A DNA stretch of 64,000 nucleotides from Limosilactobacillus kribbianus (GCF_026413145.1 NZ_JAOVYZ010000005.1:1-64000), one strand, 5' to 3'; positions 6,494 to 15,714 are shown, counted from the first letter of the stretch. Program-made: numbers and translations. The notes: generated from the sequence alone by a model not told the origin.

Positions 6494-8050
6494 TCACTCG
6501 TACTCAATCGTCGAAGGCGGCTTACTCGTAACGTCGTAGAGAATCCGGTTGACGTGATCGACTTCATTGACGATCCGGACCGAAATCTTTTGCAGGACGT
6601 CCCATGGAATCTTCGCAAAGTCCGCCGTCATCCCGTCGATCGAAGTGACTGCCCGGATGGCGACCGCGTAGTCGTAGGTCCGACCGTCACCCATCACGCC
6701 GACGGAACGGATACCCGGCAGGACGGTGAAGTATTGCCAGATCTTCTCGTCCAGGCCGGCCTTCTTGATTTCATCACGAAGGATGGCGTCGGATTCACGG
6801 ACGATCTCCAGCTTGTCCGGCGTGATTTCACCGATCACCCGGATCCCTAGACCAGGACCTGGGAATGGTTGCCGCCAAACCAGTTCGTGCGGGATACCGA
6901 GCTTTTCGCCCAGTTCACGGGTTTCATCCTTGAAGAGCTTGCGCAGCGGTTCGATCAGCTTAAAGCCGAGCTTTTTCGGCAGGCCCCCGACGTTATGGTG
7001 GGACTTAATCGTTTGTGCGGTGTCGGTCCCGGATTCAATCACGTCGGTGTAGAGGGTTCCCTGTGCCAGGAAGTCGGCATCTGGAATCTTCTTGGCTTCC
7101 TCATTGAAGACCTCGATGAATTCCTTCCCGATAATCTTCCGCTTTTGTTCGGGATCAGTCACGCCCTTGAGCTTGCCAAGGAAACGGTCCGCGGCGTCAA
7201 CCTTGATGATGTTGACACCAAGGTCGCGGTTCAGGGCGTTCATGACAGAGTCGGCCTCGTTCTTCCGCAACAGACCGTGGTCAACGAAGATGCAGGTCAG
7301 CTGGTCGCCAATTGCCTTGTGAATCAGCACGGCAGTAACGCTGGAGTCCACCCCACCGGAAAGGCCGAGAATGACCTTCTTGTCACCGACCTCTTCGCGA
7401 ATGTGGTCGATCTGCAGGTCGATGAAGTCGTCCATCGTCCAGTTATCCTTGGCACCACAAACGTCAAAGGCGAAGCGCCGCAGGATGTCGAGCCCGTATT
7501 CGGAGTTGCGAACTTCGGCGTGGAACTGAATCCCGTAGAACTTCCGCTCGTCGTCAGCGATGGATGAAATTGGGCAGTTCTTGCTCGTTGCCGTGACCTT
7601 GAAGCCGTCCGGGGCCTTAGTGACCAGGTCACCGTGACTCATCCAGACGAATTGCTTCTTCGGCAGACCCTTGAAGAGGACCGCATCGTCATCCGTCACC
7701 TCGATGTCCGCACGACCGTATTCGGAGTTTTCGGCCTTTTCAACCTTGCCGCCCAGGTCATAGGACATCAGCTGCATCCCGTAACAAATACCTAAAATTG
7801 GAATTCCCAACTTGAAAATTGCTGGGTCAACCTTGAATGCATCTGGATCATACACACTGTTCGGGCCGCCGGAGAAGACGATCCCCTTGAGGTTCTTGAT
7901 CTTCTTGATCTCTTCCGCGGTGATCTTATGGGAGAGAAGTTCGGAATACACCCCAAAATCACGCAGCCGCCGGGTAATCAGTTGGTTGTACTGGCTACCA
8001 AAATCAAGCACGATGATCTTGTCAAATGCATCTAAATTGACGTTTGCCAC
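6494..8050 (-). CDS. guaA: GMP synthase (glutamine-hydrolysing)
   Basis: 518 residues from GTG 8050, chosen because AAAGGAAG lies just upstream and because the length then matches the family. It makes GMP from XMP, ATP and glutamine. The class I glutamine amidotransferase domain carries the nucleophile Cys89 in LGICYGMQ and the His/Glu pair in [12 protein letters not shown]. The second residue of the usual FHPE motif is Ala here, but His and Glu are kept. The ATP pyrophosphatase domain has the P-loop [10 protein letters not shown] near residue 230. The C-terminal dimerisation domain ends in PPSTIEYE. It is monocistronic, with its own promoter. The 3' end abuts the mobile region. Confidence 0.95.
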   Translation of the reverse strand: MANVNLDAFDKIIVLDFGSQYNQLITRRLRDFGVYSELLSHKITAEEIKKIKNLKGIVFSGGPNSVYDPDAFKVDPAIFKLGIPILGICYGMQLMSYDLGGKVEKAENSEYGRADIEVTDDDAVLFKGLPKKQFVWMSHGDLVTKAPDGFKVTATSKNCPISSIADDERKFYGIQFHAEVRNSEYGLDILRRFAFDVCGAKDNWTMDDFIDLQIDHIREEVGDKKVILGLSGGVDSSVTAVLIHKAIGDQLTCIFVDHGLLRKNEADSVMNALNRDLGVNIIKVDAADRFLGKLKGVTDPEQKRKIIGKEFIEVFNEEAKKIPDADFLAQGTLYTDVIESGTDTAQTIKSHHNVGGLPKKLGFKLIEPLRKLFKDETRELGEKLGIPHELVWRQPFPGPGLGIRVIGEITPDKLEIVRESDAILRDEIKKAGLDEKIWQYFTVLPGIRSVGVMGDGRTYDYAVAIRAVTSIDGMTADFAKIPWDVLQKISVRIVNEVDHVNRILYDVTSKPPSTIEYE

Positions 8051-8090
8051 AATGCCACTTCCTTTGATTGAAATTTTATTCTCAGATGAT

Positions 8091-8119
8091 AGTTTACAAG
8101 CTAAAAGACGGACGGTCAA
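8091..8119 (-). promoter_or_regulatory. guaA promoter
   Basis: On the minus strand, TTGACC (8119-8114) and TAAACT (8096-8091) are 17 bp apart, about 40 bp upstream of the GTG start. No purine riboswitch fold is evident in the short leader. Confidence 0.6.
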
Positions 8120-8160
8120 CCATCAGGCGGGATTAAATGTTACGTTTTCCTTGACCACTT

Positions 8161-8191
8161 AAAAAGCGACTCCTCGTGGTGGAGGAGTCGC
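8161..8191 (-). terminator. Intrinsic terminator after the 28-codon ORF
   Basis: A 10-bp perfect stem GCGACTCCTC/GAGGAGTCGC with a 6-nt loop is followed on the minus strand by five T. It separates the tpi-fba-phosphatase operon from the guaA promoter. Confidence 0.7.
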
Positions 8192-8228
8192 CTAAAAGGA
8201 ATTGTGAATAAATGCGTGGATTCGACAC

Positions 8229-8315
8229 CTATTTTGCTAGGGCCGAACTTAATAGCTCGAGTTCTTTGGTCGCCGCCTGTTCGTCGAGCGCGGTCAGTTC
8301 TTCTTTGATTTTCAT
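8229..8315 (-). CDS. Small ORF of 28 residues, last gene of the tpi-fba operon
   Basis: ATG 8315 is preceded by a strong AAAGGAGG site at normal spacing. The frame encodes MKIKEELTALDEQAATKE followed by LELLSSALAK and ends in TAG, with a good intrinsic terminator 38 bp further on. The peptide is predicted helical and acidic-amphipathic, without signal or membrane segment. The RBS quality and the terminator directly behind argue that it is translated. I know no family for it. It could be a small regulator or a degenerate gene start. Confidence 0.45.
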   Translation of the reverse strand: MKIKEELTALDEQAATKELELLSSALAK

Positions 8316-8374
8316 CTAATCTCCTCCTTTCATAATTTATGGAGTCACTTCGGGATTGTTCGGCAATCGCGCCA

Positions 8375-9031
8375 TCACAGCGATTGCTGGTTGTAAGCCA
8401 GGACCTGGGCCCCTTCTGCGGTCACCCGCATTTCCATAAAGGCGCCATTGCGGAGACTTTCAAACTGCTCACCGGGAGCACCGTAAACACTGGCGATATA
8501 TTGGATGATTGATCCGTGGCTGGCCACCACCACGGTGCTCTGGTCGGGAAGCCCCTGGAGAAAGGCCACGATCTCTTTGACCCGGGCATTGAGCTGCTGA
8601 CTGCCTTCTGCCAGGTGGGCCGGATCTGCTTCCCGCAGCAGGTCGCGGGTTTTGGCAGCACCGAATTCGGTGACTAAATCGCCAATCCGGCGAAAACGCT
8701 GACCACCGAGGTAGCTTGCCCAGATTGCCCCCTCTTCATTGCTGTGGCCCTCGAACGATCCGTAAAAGGTTTCCCGAAAAATCTTCTTTTGAATTGGTGC
8801 GCCAATCTGAGTGTTCGGACACTGCTTGATCAGAATCCGGGCCGTGTCCACCGCGCGCTTTAAGTCGCTAGAAAAGAGGTAGTCAATTTCGAGCGGCGCA
8901 AGGACCCGGCCGATCTTGGCAGCGTCCTCCTCACCCTTTTTTGTCAATGGGGTATCTGACCAGCCCTGGAGACGGGCGAAGCGATTAAAGTATGTTTCGC
9001 CGTGCCTGACAAAGTAAACCGTAGTTGCCAT
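8375..9031 (-). CDS. Histidine phosphatase family protein (phosphoglycerate-mutase-like)
   Basis: 218 residues, RBS GGGAGAAG. The catalytic RHGE motif (VYFVRHGETYFNR, residues 5-17), the LQGWSDTPLT segment and the second histidine in VVASHGSI (near 170) define the histidine phosphatase superfamily. The second arginine/glutamate set is also present (SSDLKRAVDTA, then RETFYGSFEG). Many lactobacillar members are annotated as phosphoglycerate mutases but act as broad phosphatases. It is the third gene of an operon with tpi and fba (13-bp gap), so a sugar-phosphate substrate is likely. A paralogue of identical length lies at 22206-22862. A stem CAATCGC/GCGATTG overlaps the stop codon. Confidence 0.8.
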   Translation of the reverse strand: MATTVYFVRHGETYFNRFARLQGWSDTPLTKKGEEDAAKIGRVLAPLEIDYLFSSDLKRAVDTARILIKQCPNTQIGAPIQKKIFRETFYGSFEGHSNEEGAIWASYLGGQRFRRIGDLVTEFGAAKTRDLLREADPAHLAEGSQQLNARVKEIVAFLQGLPDQSTVVVASHGSIIQYIASVYGAPGEQFESLRNGAFMEMRVTAEGAQVLAYNQQSL

Positions 9032-9044
9032 TTTTCGCTTCTCC

Positions 9045-9917
9045 CTATACCGTCACCAGGCTCGGGGTCCCTAGCCAAGCAATCATTTCCTTCATCTTGG
9101 CCGTAATGGCTTCGGTCCCCGGCAGCAGTAATTTCCGCGGATCGTAACCCTTAGCGGCCGTGTCCAAGTCGCACTGCTCCTCAATGTAGCGGCGGGTCGC
9201 CTCCTGAAAGGCCAGCTGGAATTCGGTGTTGATGTTGACCTTGGCGATTCCCATTGAAATTGCCTTTTGGACCTGGTCCCGCGGAATCCCCGACCCGCCG
9301 TGAAGGACGAGCGGAATATCAATGGCCGCCGCAATCTCACGCAGGCGGTCGAAATTCAGGCCGGGCCAGTCTGCCGGATAAATCCCGTGGATATTGCCAA
9401 TTCCGCAAGCCAGCTTGTCAACGCCCATTTCGGCAAAGGTCACCGCGTCTTCGACCTCCGCCAGTTCGCCACTGGCGTTGTCCTGATTTTCACCGATCTT
9501 GCCGATCTCCGCCTCCACCGAAATTCCACGACTGTGAGCCGCCTGGACAACCTCCTGCGTCCGCGCGATGTTTTCCGCCAGCGGCAGCTTGTGCCCGTCA
9601 AACATCACGGAGGAAAAGCCCAGATCGATGCATTCCATCGCCGCTTCAAAATCCCCGTGGTCAAGGTGGAGAATCACCGGCACCTGAATGTCCATGGCGT
9701 CCATCTGGTCAGCTACCATGTCACGAACGAACTTATAACCACCCATGTACTTGGCCGCTCCCATCGAGACCTGCACCAGAACCGGCGTGTTGGTCTCGGC
9801 CGCACCCCGCAAAATTGCCCGGGTCCATTCGAGGTTGTTGATGTTGTATGCTCCAACTGCGTAGTGATTCTGCCGTGCGTCTTTAAAAATTTCGTTTCCG
9901 TTATCAAAGTATGCCAT
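9045..9917 (-). CDS. fba: Class II fructose-bisphosphate aldolase family protein
   Basis: 290 residues. The metal-binding and active-site landmarks of class II aldolases are present in order: HLDHGDFE (about residue 84), SVEAEIGKIGE (about 133), GIGNIHGIYP (about 172) and VLHGGSGIP (about 204). It would cleave or form fructose-1,6-bisphosphate (or tagatose-1,6-bisphosphate) with dihydroxyacetone phosphate and glyceraldehyde-3-phosphate. It sits 18 bp after a TPI gene. Heterofermentative lactobacilli using the phosphoketolase route typically lack glycolytic aldolase activity, so this gene is notable. With TPI it could run backwards to make hexose phosphate from triose phosphate, or serve tagatose/ketose breakdown. 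Confidence 0.85.
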   Translation of the reverse strand: MAYFDNGNEIFKDARQNHYAVGAYNINNLEWTRAILRGAAETNTPVLVQVSMGAAKYMGGYKFVRDMVADQMDAMDIQVPVILHLDHGDFEAAMECIDLGFSSVMFDGHKLPLAENIARTQEVVQAAHSRGISVEAEIGKIGENQDNASGELAEVEDAVTFAEMGVDKLACGIGNIHGIYPADWPGLNFDRLREIAAAIDIPLVLHGGSGIPRDQVQKAISMGIAKVNINTEFQLAFQEATRRYIEEQCDLDTAAKGYDPRKLLLPGTEAITAKMKEMIAWLGTPSLVTV

Positions 9918-9935
9918 TGTTCTTTTTTCTCCTTG

Positions 9936-10715
9936 TTAAATTGCTGCTAGTTTTTGCCGCTTAGCCGTCTGGAAGCAGTTAACCATCTGTAAGAAGCTCT
10001 GGATATCCAGGCTGGCCCGGCCAATCAAGGCCCCGTCCACGTTCGGCTGGCTGACGATTCCGTAAATATTTTGGGGAGTGACGCTACCGCCGTAGAGGAT
10101 TCGAACCTCATCCGCCACTTTCTTACCGAAATGATCGGCAATTGACTGACGAATCTGCCAGCAGGTCGTCTCCGCCACCTTAGGACTTGCGGCTTGCTTA
10201 GCTCCGACTGCGAAGCGTGGTTCGTAGGAAATGATGATCCGCCGCATCTGCTTAGGTGAAAGTCCTTGCAAAATGCTGGTCAGCTGATGGAAGAAGTAGT
10301 GTTGTTCGCCATCGATCGTCACCTGAATTTTCTCCTCATCGGTACAGATGATCGGGGTGACGCCAAATTGGAGGGCGGTTGCCACCTTCTTGCCAATTTC
10401 CTCATTGGATTCGTGGAAGAGCAGTCGCCGTTCCAGGTGCCCCAAAAGGACGTGGGACACACCAGCGTCAGCGAGACTCTCGATACTGATCTCACCGGTC
10501 TGGGCGCCCGCCGGCTGGCTGCCCGCGTTCTGAGCAATGATCCGCAGCGGCGAGTCACCGATGGCCGCCCGCATGCTATAAAGGGACAGCGCCTGGGCAG
10601 CAATACCGACATCTTCGCCTAGCGGCACCGCGTTTTGCATTGCCTTGGCAAATTCGACCGATTCTTGAACATTTTTATTCATTTTCCAGTTTGCAATAAT
10701 AAATGGTTTTCTCAT
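9936..10715 (-). CDS. tpiA: Triosephosphate isomerase, divergent paralogue
   Basis: 259 residues from ATG 10715 (AAAGGAG upstream). It interconverts DHAP and GAP. The N-terminal Asn/Lys motif (ANWKMNKN), catalytic His in LLGHLERR, catalytic Glu in SYEPRFAVG and the phosphate-binding YGGSV are all kept. Two normally invariant places differ: GHSERR is GHLERR, and the mobile loop 6 (usually PxWAIGTG) reads PRFAVGAK. The enzyme is therefore likely active but altered in loop closure, or shifted in substrate. The main glycolytic TPI normally lies in a gap-pgk-tpi cluster elsewhere; this one leads an aldolase operon. Confidence 0.8.
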   Translation of the reverse strand: MRKPFIIANWKMNKNVQESVEFAKAMQNAVPLGEDVGIAAQALSLYSMRAAIGDSPLRIIAQNAGSQPAGAQTGEISIESLADAGVSHVLLGHLERRLLFHESNEEIGKKVATALQFGVTPIICTDEEKIQVTIDGEQHYFFHQLTSILQGLSPKQMRRIIISYEPRFAVGAKQAASPKVAETTCWQIRQSIADHFGKKVADEVRILYGGSVTPQNIYGIVSQPNVDGALIGRASLDIQSFLQMVNCFQTAKRQKLAAI

Positions 10716-11006
10716 TTTGGTTGCTCCTTTGCATTCTTTTCTGAGCACCGCTTTGTTGTTTAATTGAGCATGCCTAATTTCTTAAGTGCTATTTTCTTAG
10801 CTGTCAAGGTTAATTTTGGCAGAAATTTCTGTGCAACCGTTCGCCATGTTGATCGTCCGGGAATGGTTTTTAGTAAATTTTACTGTTTTTACTAATTTTA
10901 GTATCCAAATTGCTAGCCCAAATTAGGAATCAATTCCAAATTTGCCCACTAGTCCAATTGCTGTTAAGATTAATTTTAATCATTATTAATTAGTGGAGTA
11001 TCAAAG
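10716..11006. other. Divergent intergenic region tpi / AAA ATPase
   Basis: 291 bases, AT-rich, without a gene. It carries the tpi operon promoter on the minus strand and presumably that of the ATPase on the plus strand. A near-palindrome AGTAAATTTTACT near 10871 followed by another TTTTTACTAATTTTAGTA could be an operator. No carbon-catabolite (cre) site is obvious. Confidence 0.4.
10779..10807 (-). promoter_or_regulatory. Promoter of the tpi-fba-phosphatase operon
   Basis: A consensus TTGACA (10807-10802) and a weak TAAGAA (10784-10779) are 17 bp apart on the minus strand, about 64 bp before the tpi start. Confidence 0.5.
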
Positions 11007-12191
11007 ATGTTTGCACAAATTTCGCAACTAGACCAATTAGAAAAATATACAGATCCACGGCTGATCAAAGTCATCATTGGCGTTCACCGTTCCGGCAAGA
11101 CAGTTTTACTACAGCAATTCAAGGATCGTTTGCGCCGGCGGGGAGTCAGTAATCAGCAGTTTCAATTCATCCGTTTTAGTCGGCTTGAACACCAGCTGCT
11201 AGCCAACTGGCCGGATCTATGGCGTTCAATTGACAGCCGACTGGTGGCTGGTAAGCCCAATTATCTCTTTCTCGACGAATTTGATTATTTACCAGAGATC
11301 ATTCCCTTCCTGCAGCAGCTTTTAAGACAAGAACAGGTTAATGTCTTCATTACCGCAGCAAGTCAATCATTCTTAAAACGCTTAGCTCCTTTGCAGGAAC
11401 GGTGTGTGACAATCTCGATCCTCCCGCTGGGCTTTGCCGAATTTTGCCAATACCGAAACCTCCCGGCCAGCCGTCATAGTCTCTACCAATACCTCAACCG
11501 CGGTGGCTTCCCCTTCGCTCAGGAAGTCCATGGCGCACTGGAGTTGGCAAATTACCTCGACGAAGTAGTCAACACCGCCATCGTCAGCGGCTTCAGTCGA
11601 CCGGGAACCCTCTGCAATCCTTTCCTTACCAAGCAATTGGCTGTCTTTCTTGCCGGCCAGGTCGGCCAAGCGGTCAACGTCAGCCAAGCGGTCGCCGGGC
11701 TCAAGCGTGCCGGCATCCCCGCCTCCAATAAGACGCTGGCAACCTACCTTGGCTTTCTCCAGGACGTCTTTCTCTTTTACCCCTGCTACGAACTCAATCC
11801 GGCCACTAATCGCACCAAGCCAACTAACGTCAAGTACTACCCGGTCGACCCGGGCCTCCGCAACCTTTGGACAAATCAAAAAGGAGTGCTTTCCCAAACG
11901 AACTTGGAAGCACTCCTCTTCATCGAACTGATTCGCCGCGGCTATCAGGTGTCCACCGGCAAGCGGTGGACCTTCATTGCCGAGCGCAATTCAGAACGAT
12001 CCTATATTCAATTTGTTTACTCCTTGCGCAACCAACAGGCCTACGATCAGGCTGTTGCCGGACTAGCGGCACTGCCGGCCACGGCCAAGCGTTCTCTGAT
12101 CGTCATGCAAGCACCGGAGATCTTCGAATTCAATCCAGCCATTCAACCAATTTCCCTGCTCGATTGGCTAGTCCATCCCGAATCGGCCTAG
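11007..12191 (+). CDS. AAA-family ATP-binding protein with DUF4143-type C-terminus
   Basis: 394 residues, RBS GTGGAG. Walker A is [13 protein letters not shown] (about residue 25) and Walker B is [13 protein letters not shown] (about residue 88). The family continues with an AAA lid and a C-terminal domain ([20 protein letters not shown]) with the restriction-nuclease-like look of DUF4143 proteins. Members are widespread in gut Firmicutes and archaea and have no firmly known role. It converges with coaA; the two stop codons overlap by four bases. It is likely monocistronic. Confidence 0.8.
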   Translation: MFAQISQLDQLEKYTDPRLIKVIIGVHRSGKTVLLQQFKDRLRRRGVSNQQFQFIRFSRLEHQLLANWPDLWRSIDSRLVAGKPNYLFLDEFDYLPEIIPFLQQLLRQEQVNVFITAASQSFLKRLAPLQERCVTISILPLGFAEFCQYRNLPASRHSLYQYLNRGGFPFAQEVHGALELANYLDEVVNTAIVSGFSRPGTLCNPFLTKQLAVFLAGQVGQAVNVSQAVAGLKRAGIPASNKTLATYLGFLQDVFLFYPCYELNPATNRTKPTNVKYYPVDPGLRNLWTNQKGVLSQTNLEALLFIELIRRGYQVSTGKRWTFIAERNSERSYIQFVYSLRNQQAYDQAVAGLAALPATAKRSLIVMQAPEIFEFNPAIQPISLLDWLVHPESA

Positions 12192-13111
12192 TCGCGCCGC
12201 AAGAAGATCCGGTCAATCACATGATCCGTGGTCTTGTGCAAGATGACATTTGCTCGGCTCTTCGTCGGCAGAATAAAGTCCTCCAGGTTAGGGAGGTCAA
12301 CTTTTTGCCAGACTTCGCGTGCCTTCTGAAAGGCCTCATTGCGGTCCCCCTGAGAATACGGGTAGTAGTAGTTCGACGGGTCGGTGAAAGCCGTGTCGAG
12401 CAGCATTCCGAATCGTTGCAGATACCAGTGTTCGATCAGGTCTGGATCGGCGTCGACATAGAGTGAAAGGTCAAAGTAGTCGCTGACGTAGATTCGCTGG
12501 TTAGTCGGCAGCTGAAGGGTATTGATCCCCTCGACGATCAGGATATCGGGCTCGTCGATCAGTTGCGGTTTATCAAGCTGAACATCATAGACCTGGTGAG
12601 AGTAGGTTGGCACCTTTAGCTTGGGTTCCCCCGCCTTGACGTCGTTGAGGAACTTCAAGAGCTTTTCCATGTCGTAGGATTCCGGGAAGCCCTTGCGATC
12701 CATGATTCCTCGCCGCTTTAGCTCCGCGTTCGGGTAGAGGAACCCATCCGTGGTCATCAGCTCGACCCGCTTATCTGGCAGCAGCTTATTGAGCAAAATG
12801 CTCAGCAGCCGGGCAATCGTGCTCTTGCCAACCGCTACTGGACCCGCGATTCCAATGATATACGGCACCCGGTGAATCGGTTGGCGAAGAAAGTTGGCCT
12901 TTTGCATTTGCCACTCCAGGAAGTTTTGATAACGCAGCTGGATCAGCTTAATCAACGGCAAGTGCACGTCTTGGACATCCTGAATCGAGATGCGGTCGTT
13001 AAGCGACTTAATATCTTCCAGATTGTCCTGCGTCAACCGGACCCGGTCGGTTGGGAAAAAGCTATGCCAAGTCTGCCGATCAAATTGTTCGTAATTCATC
13101 CATTCATCCAT
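12188..13111 (-). CDS. coaA: Type I pantothenate kinase
   Basis: 307 residues from ATG 13111; a TTG at 13129 and an ATG at 13099 are also possible and the RBS is weak. It phosphorylates pantothenate, the first step of coenzyme A synthesis. The P-loop [16 protein letters not shown] (about residue 92), the [10 protein letters not shown] segment (about 128) and IVEGINTLQ (about 200) are the normal type I signatures, as is the start [12 protein letters not shown]. It is followed, convergently, by the AAA ATPase gene. Confidence 0.92.
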   Translation of the reverse strand: MDEWMNYEQFDRQTWHSFFPTDRVRLTQDNLEDIKSLNDRISIQDVQDVHLPLIKLIQLRYQNFLEWQMQKANFLRQPIHRVPYIIGIAGPVAVGKSTIARLLSILLNKLLPDKRVELMTTDGFLYPNAELKRRGIMDRKGFPESYDMEKLLKFLNDVKAGEPKLKVPTYSHQVYDVQLDKPQLIDEPDILIVEGINTLQLPTNQRIYVSDYFDLSLYVDADPDLIEHWYLQRFGMLLDTAFTDPSNYYYPYSQGDRNEAFQKAREVWQKVDLPNLEDFILPTKSRANVILHKTTDHVIDRIFLRRD

Positions 13112-13240
13112 CGTCTCTAAATACCCCAATATGAAAACGTTTCCTCAATCATACCACAAAAAAAGCCGCCAACCCGCTGATATTGCTTGTTAGTTGGCTC
13201 ACGAATGTTAGTCTACCGGACCAGTCAAAGATCTGCAACC

Positions 13241-13281
13241 AAAAAAATGGCTTAGCGCCCACACAAGCTAAGCCATTTTTT
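13241..13281 (-). terminator. Bidirectional terminator after the copper ATPase gene
   Basis: A 15-bp perfect inverted repeat (AAAAAATGGCTTAGC and its complement) with an 11-nt loop gives T-runs on both strands. It lies three bases past the copA stop. Confidence 0.8.
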
Positions 13282-13283
13282 CG

Positions 13284-15242
13284 TTATTCTAGAGCCGTTT
13301 GGCCGACAATTTTCTGTTCCTCAGTGCCGCCAATCTTGGCCTTGTTTAATAGTAATGATGAGGTGACAACGGAAACGGAGCTGAAGGCCATCGCCAGGGC
13401 GGCAAATTCTGGACTGAGCTGAAGGCCGAAGCCGACGAAGAGGCCGGCTGCAATTGGCACCCCGATCAGATTGTAGATCAGGGCCCAGAAAAGGTTCAGT
13501 TTGATCCGGTTGAAGGTCTTCTTGCTGATATCAATCGCCCTGACCACCCCGCGCAGGTCGTTTTGGACCAGGACGATGCTTCCGGATTCGATGGCAATGT
13601 CGGTTCCGGAACCCATGGCAATCCCGACGTCGGCGGTCGTCAGTGCCGGGGCATCGTTGATCCCGTCACCAACGAAGGCCACCTTGCCCTCTTGCTGAAG
13701 GGCCTTGACGTGGTCGGCCTTTTCGTTCGGCAGGACGTTGGCAATGACCCGATCAATGCCGACTTCCTTGGCGATCGCCCGGGCGACCCGGTCGTTGTCC
13801 CCCGTCAGCATGACCGTCTGGAGACCCCGGGCCTTCAGCTCAGCGATTGCCTGGGCGGACGTCGGCTTGGGTGCATCCTGGATGGCGATCAGCCCGATGA
13901 CCCGCTTGGCCAGGCCAACCAAGATAACCGTCTTGGCCGCGTCCTGCAGAGCAGTCAATTGCTGCTTCATGGTGGGTTCAATCTGGTAATCCTCCACCAG
14001 CTTTTCGTTGCCGACAAAGGCCGGCTGACCATCAATGGTAGCCTGGACGCCCTTACCCTCGATGGCGCGGAAGTCTTCAACCGGCTCTGGCGCGATCCCC
14101 GAAGCGGCGGCATACTCCATGACCGCCTTGGCCAGCGGGTGCTCGGAGGAGCTCTCCAGGCTGGCCGCCGCCTGGAGAACCAGGGACTCGTCACCGACCA
14201 GATCGGTTACCCGCGGCTTACCCATGGTCACCGTCCCGGTCTTGTCGAAGACCACCGTCTTAACGTCATCAATCGTTTCCAGGGCCTGGCCGTCCTTGAT
14301 TAGGACACCCATCTTTGCGGCCCGGCCGGTGCCAACCATCAAAGCGGTCGGCGTGGCTAGCCCGAGGGCACACGGGCAGGCGATCACGATGACCGCGACA
14401 GCGAAGAGCATCGCCTGGACGGCTGTGGCACCCAGGAAGCTGTACCAGATTACGAAGGTGATGATCGCAATCGACAGCACCGTCGGGACAAAGATCTTGG
14501 AAATCTTGTCGGTCAGATTCTGGATCGGCGCGTGGCTGGTCTGGGCCTTCTTCACCATCTCAACGATCTGTGAAAGCATGGTGTCCTTGCCGACCTTGGT
14601 GGCACGAAACTGGATGGCCCCGTCGCCGTTGATGGTCGAACCGACGACGCTATCGCCGGCCTTCTTAGTCACCGGCATGCTCTCACCGGTGATCATCGAC
14701 TCGTCAACGGTGGTCTTCCCGGTCGTGATCATCCCGTCAACCGGCACCTTTTCCCCGGGCTTAACCTGGATGATGTCGCCAACCTCGACCTGGTCCAGCG
14801 GCACGGCGACGAACTTTCCGTCCCGCAGCACGCTGGCACTCTTTACCTGGAGGTCCAGCAATTTCTTCAGTGCGTTGGAGGCGTTGTTGTGCATCCGCTC
14901 CTCCATCGTGTCGCCAAGCAGGACGAAGACGGCAATGAAGGCCGCACTCTCGAAGTAGACCGCCCGGCCGGTGATCATGGCGAAGAGACTGTAGAAGTAG
15001 GCGATCCCCGTCCCGATTGCCACCAGGGTGTTCATATTGGCATTGTGGCGCTTAAAGGCGGCCCATGCGCTGGTCCAGTACGGCACGGCCGCCACCAGCA
15101 TGATTAGAGTGGTGGCGATCAGAGCAATCCAGGTGTAGCCCGGCATCATCCAGTGAAAGGGCATTGCCAGCATTTGAATCAGCATCGGGATCACCAGGAC
15201 AAAGGAGATCCAGAAGCGTTGAATGCTCGTCAGATGCTTCAT
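13284..15242 (-). CDS. copA: Copper-exporting P1B-type ATPase
   Basis: 652 residues, RBS AAAGGGGG. Landmarks: TGES at 185-188, the metal-translocating Cys-Pro-Cys at 289-291, the phosphorylation site DKTGT with Asp333, the SSEHPLAKAV motif and GDGINDAP. Helices 7 and 8 carry the P1B-1 Cu(I) signatures (N...YN...P and MAFSSVSVV). The CPC motif points to a CopA-type Cu(I) pump rather than a CPH-type CopB. The usual N-terminal heavy-metal-binding domains are absent: the protein begins at the first helices. The cupredoxin gene 18 bp upstream may supply metal binding instead (inference). Two cop boxes control the operon. Confidence 0.88.
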   Translation of the reverse strand: MKHLTSIQRFWISFVLVIPMLIQMLAMPFHWMMPGYTWIALIATTLIMLVAAVPYWTSAWAAFKRHNANMNTLVAIGTGIAYFYSLFAMITGRAVYFESAAFIAVFVLLGDTMEERMHNNASNALKKLLDLQVKSASVLRDGKFVAVPLDQVEVGDIIQVKPGEKVPVDGMITTGKTTVDESMITGESMPVTKKAGDSVVGSTINGDGAIQFRATKVGKDTMLSQIVEMVKKAQTSHAPIQNLTDKISKIFVPTVLSIAIITFVIWYSFLGATAVQAMLFAVAVIVIACPCALGLATPTALMVGTGRAAKMGVLIKDGQALETIDDVKTVVFDKTGTVTMGKPRVTDLVGDESLVLQAAASLESSSEHPLAKAVMEYAAASGIAPEPVEDFRAIEGKGVQATIDGQPAFVGNEKLVEDYQIEPTMKQQLTALQDAAKTVILVGLAKRVIGLIAIQDAPKPTSAQAIAELKARGLQTVMLTGDNDRVARAIAKEVGIDRVIANVLPNEKADHVKALQQEGKVAFVGDGINDAPALTTADVGIAMGSGTDIAIESGSIVLVQNDLRGVVRAIDISKKTFNRIKLNLFWALIYNLIGVPIAAGLFVGFGLQLSPEFAALAMAFSSVSVVTSSLLLNKAKIGGTEEQKIVGQTALE

Positions 15243-15260
15243 TGCGGCGACCCCCTTTCC

Positions 15261-15632
15261 TTACTTCACGATGACTTTGCCGTGGAACATGTCCATCCCG
15301 CAGGCAAAATTGTATTCGGTCGCCTTGTCAGTTGGAATGTCGACCGTTGTGACTGGCTGCTTGGTCAGGTCCGCATTAACCCCCAGTTTGTCAAAGACGA
15401 CGTGGGAGAGACAGGCCGTCGAGTCCTTCATGTCAAAGTGGACCTTGGCTGGAACCCCCTTCTTCAAAACAACGGTCGACGGGCTGTAGCCGCCCTTGAC
15501 CACGATCGTTGCCTCCTGATCCTGACCGTTGACGGTCGCGTCCCCGGCAGCTTCGGTATGCTTGCCGAAGAACCACCAGAACAAAGCTACGATCAAGATC
15601 ACTCCGATAATTAACACTAATAGCTGTGACAT
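15261..15632 (-). CDS. Membrane-anchored cupredoxin-domain protein
   Basis: 123 residues, first gene of the copper operon (RBS GAAAGGAAG). One N-terminal helix (LLVLIIGVILIVALFWWFF) anchors a predicted extracytoplasmic cupredoxin fold. The type-1-like ligands are visible: SACLSHVVF-like (written TACLSHVVF, Cys and His) and FACGMDMFHGKV (Cys, Met, His) near the C-terminus, with GYSPSTVVLKKG at the start of the fold. It probably binds Cu outside the membrane and hands it to or receives it from the ATPase. Similar cupredoxin/CopA pairs occur in other lactobacilli. Confidence 0.8.
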   Translation of the reverse strand: MSQLLVLIIGVILIVALFWWFFGKHTEAAGDATVNGQDQEATIVVKGGYSPSTVVLKKGVPAKVHFDMKDSTACLSHVVFDKLGVNADLTKQPVTTVDIPTDKATEYNFACGMDMFHGKVIVK

Positions 15633-15652
15633 AATAATTGCTTCCTTTCGTT

Positions 15653-15703
15653 TACATCTGTAATTTATATTCTAACTATAAGACTTGAGTTTACATTTGT
15701 CAA
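15653..15703 (-). promoter_or_regulatory. Copper operon promoter with two cop boxes
   Basis: On the minus strand TTGACA (15703-15698) and TATAGT (15680-15675) are 17 bp apart. One box, GACAAATGTA (15701-15692), overlaps the -35 element. The second, TACAGATGTA (15662-15653), lies just after the -10. TACANNTGTA is the known target of CopY/CopR repressors of Gram-positive bacteria. This predicts repression by a CopY protein encoded outside the window and release by copper. Confidence 0.75.
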
Positions 15704-15714
15704 CATAAACGGAT

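Noticed and set aside
8050-8160. Purine riboswitch in front of guaA
   Set aside because: The leader between promoter and start is only about 40 nt, too short for a purine aptamer, and no conserved core is seen.
9254-9950. Long plus-strand frames of 195 and 227 codons
   Set aside because: Antisense to the aldolase gene. GC-rich codon use leaves the opposite strand open; the products have the Pro/Arg/Val-rich look of such shadows.
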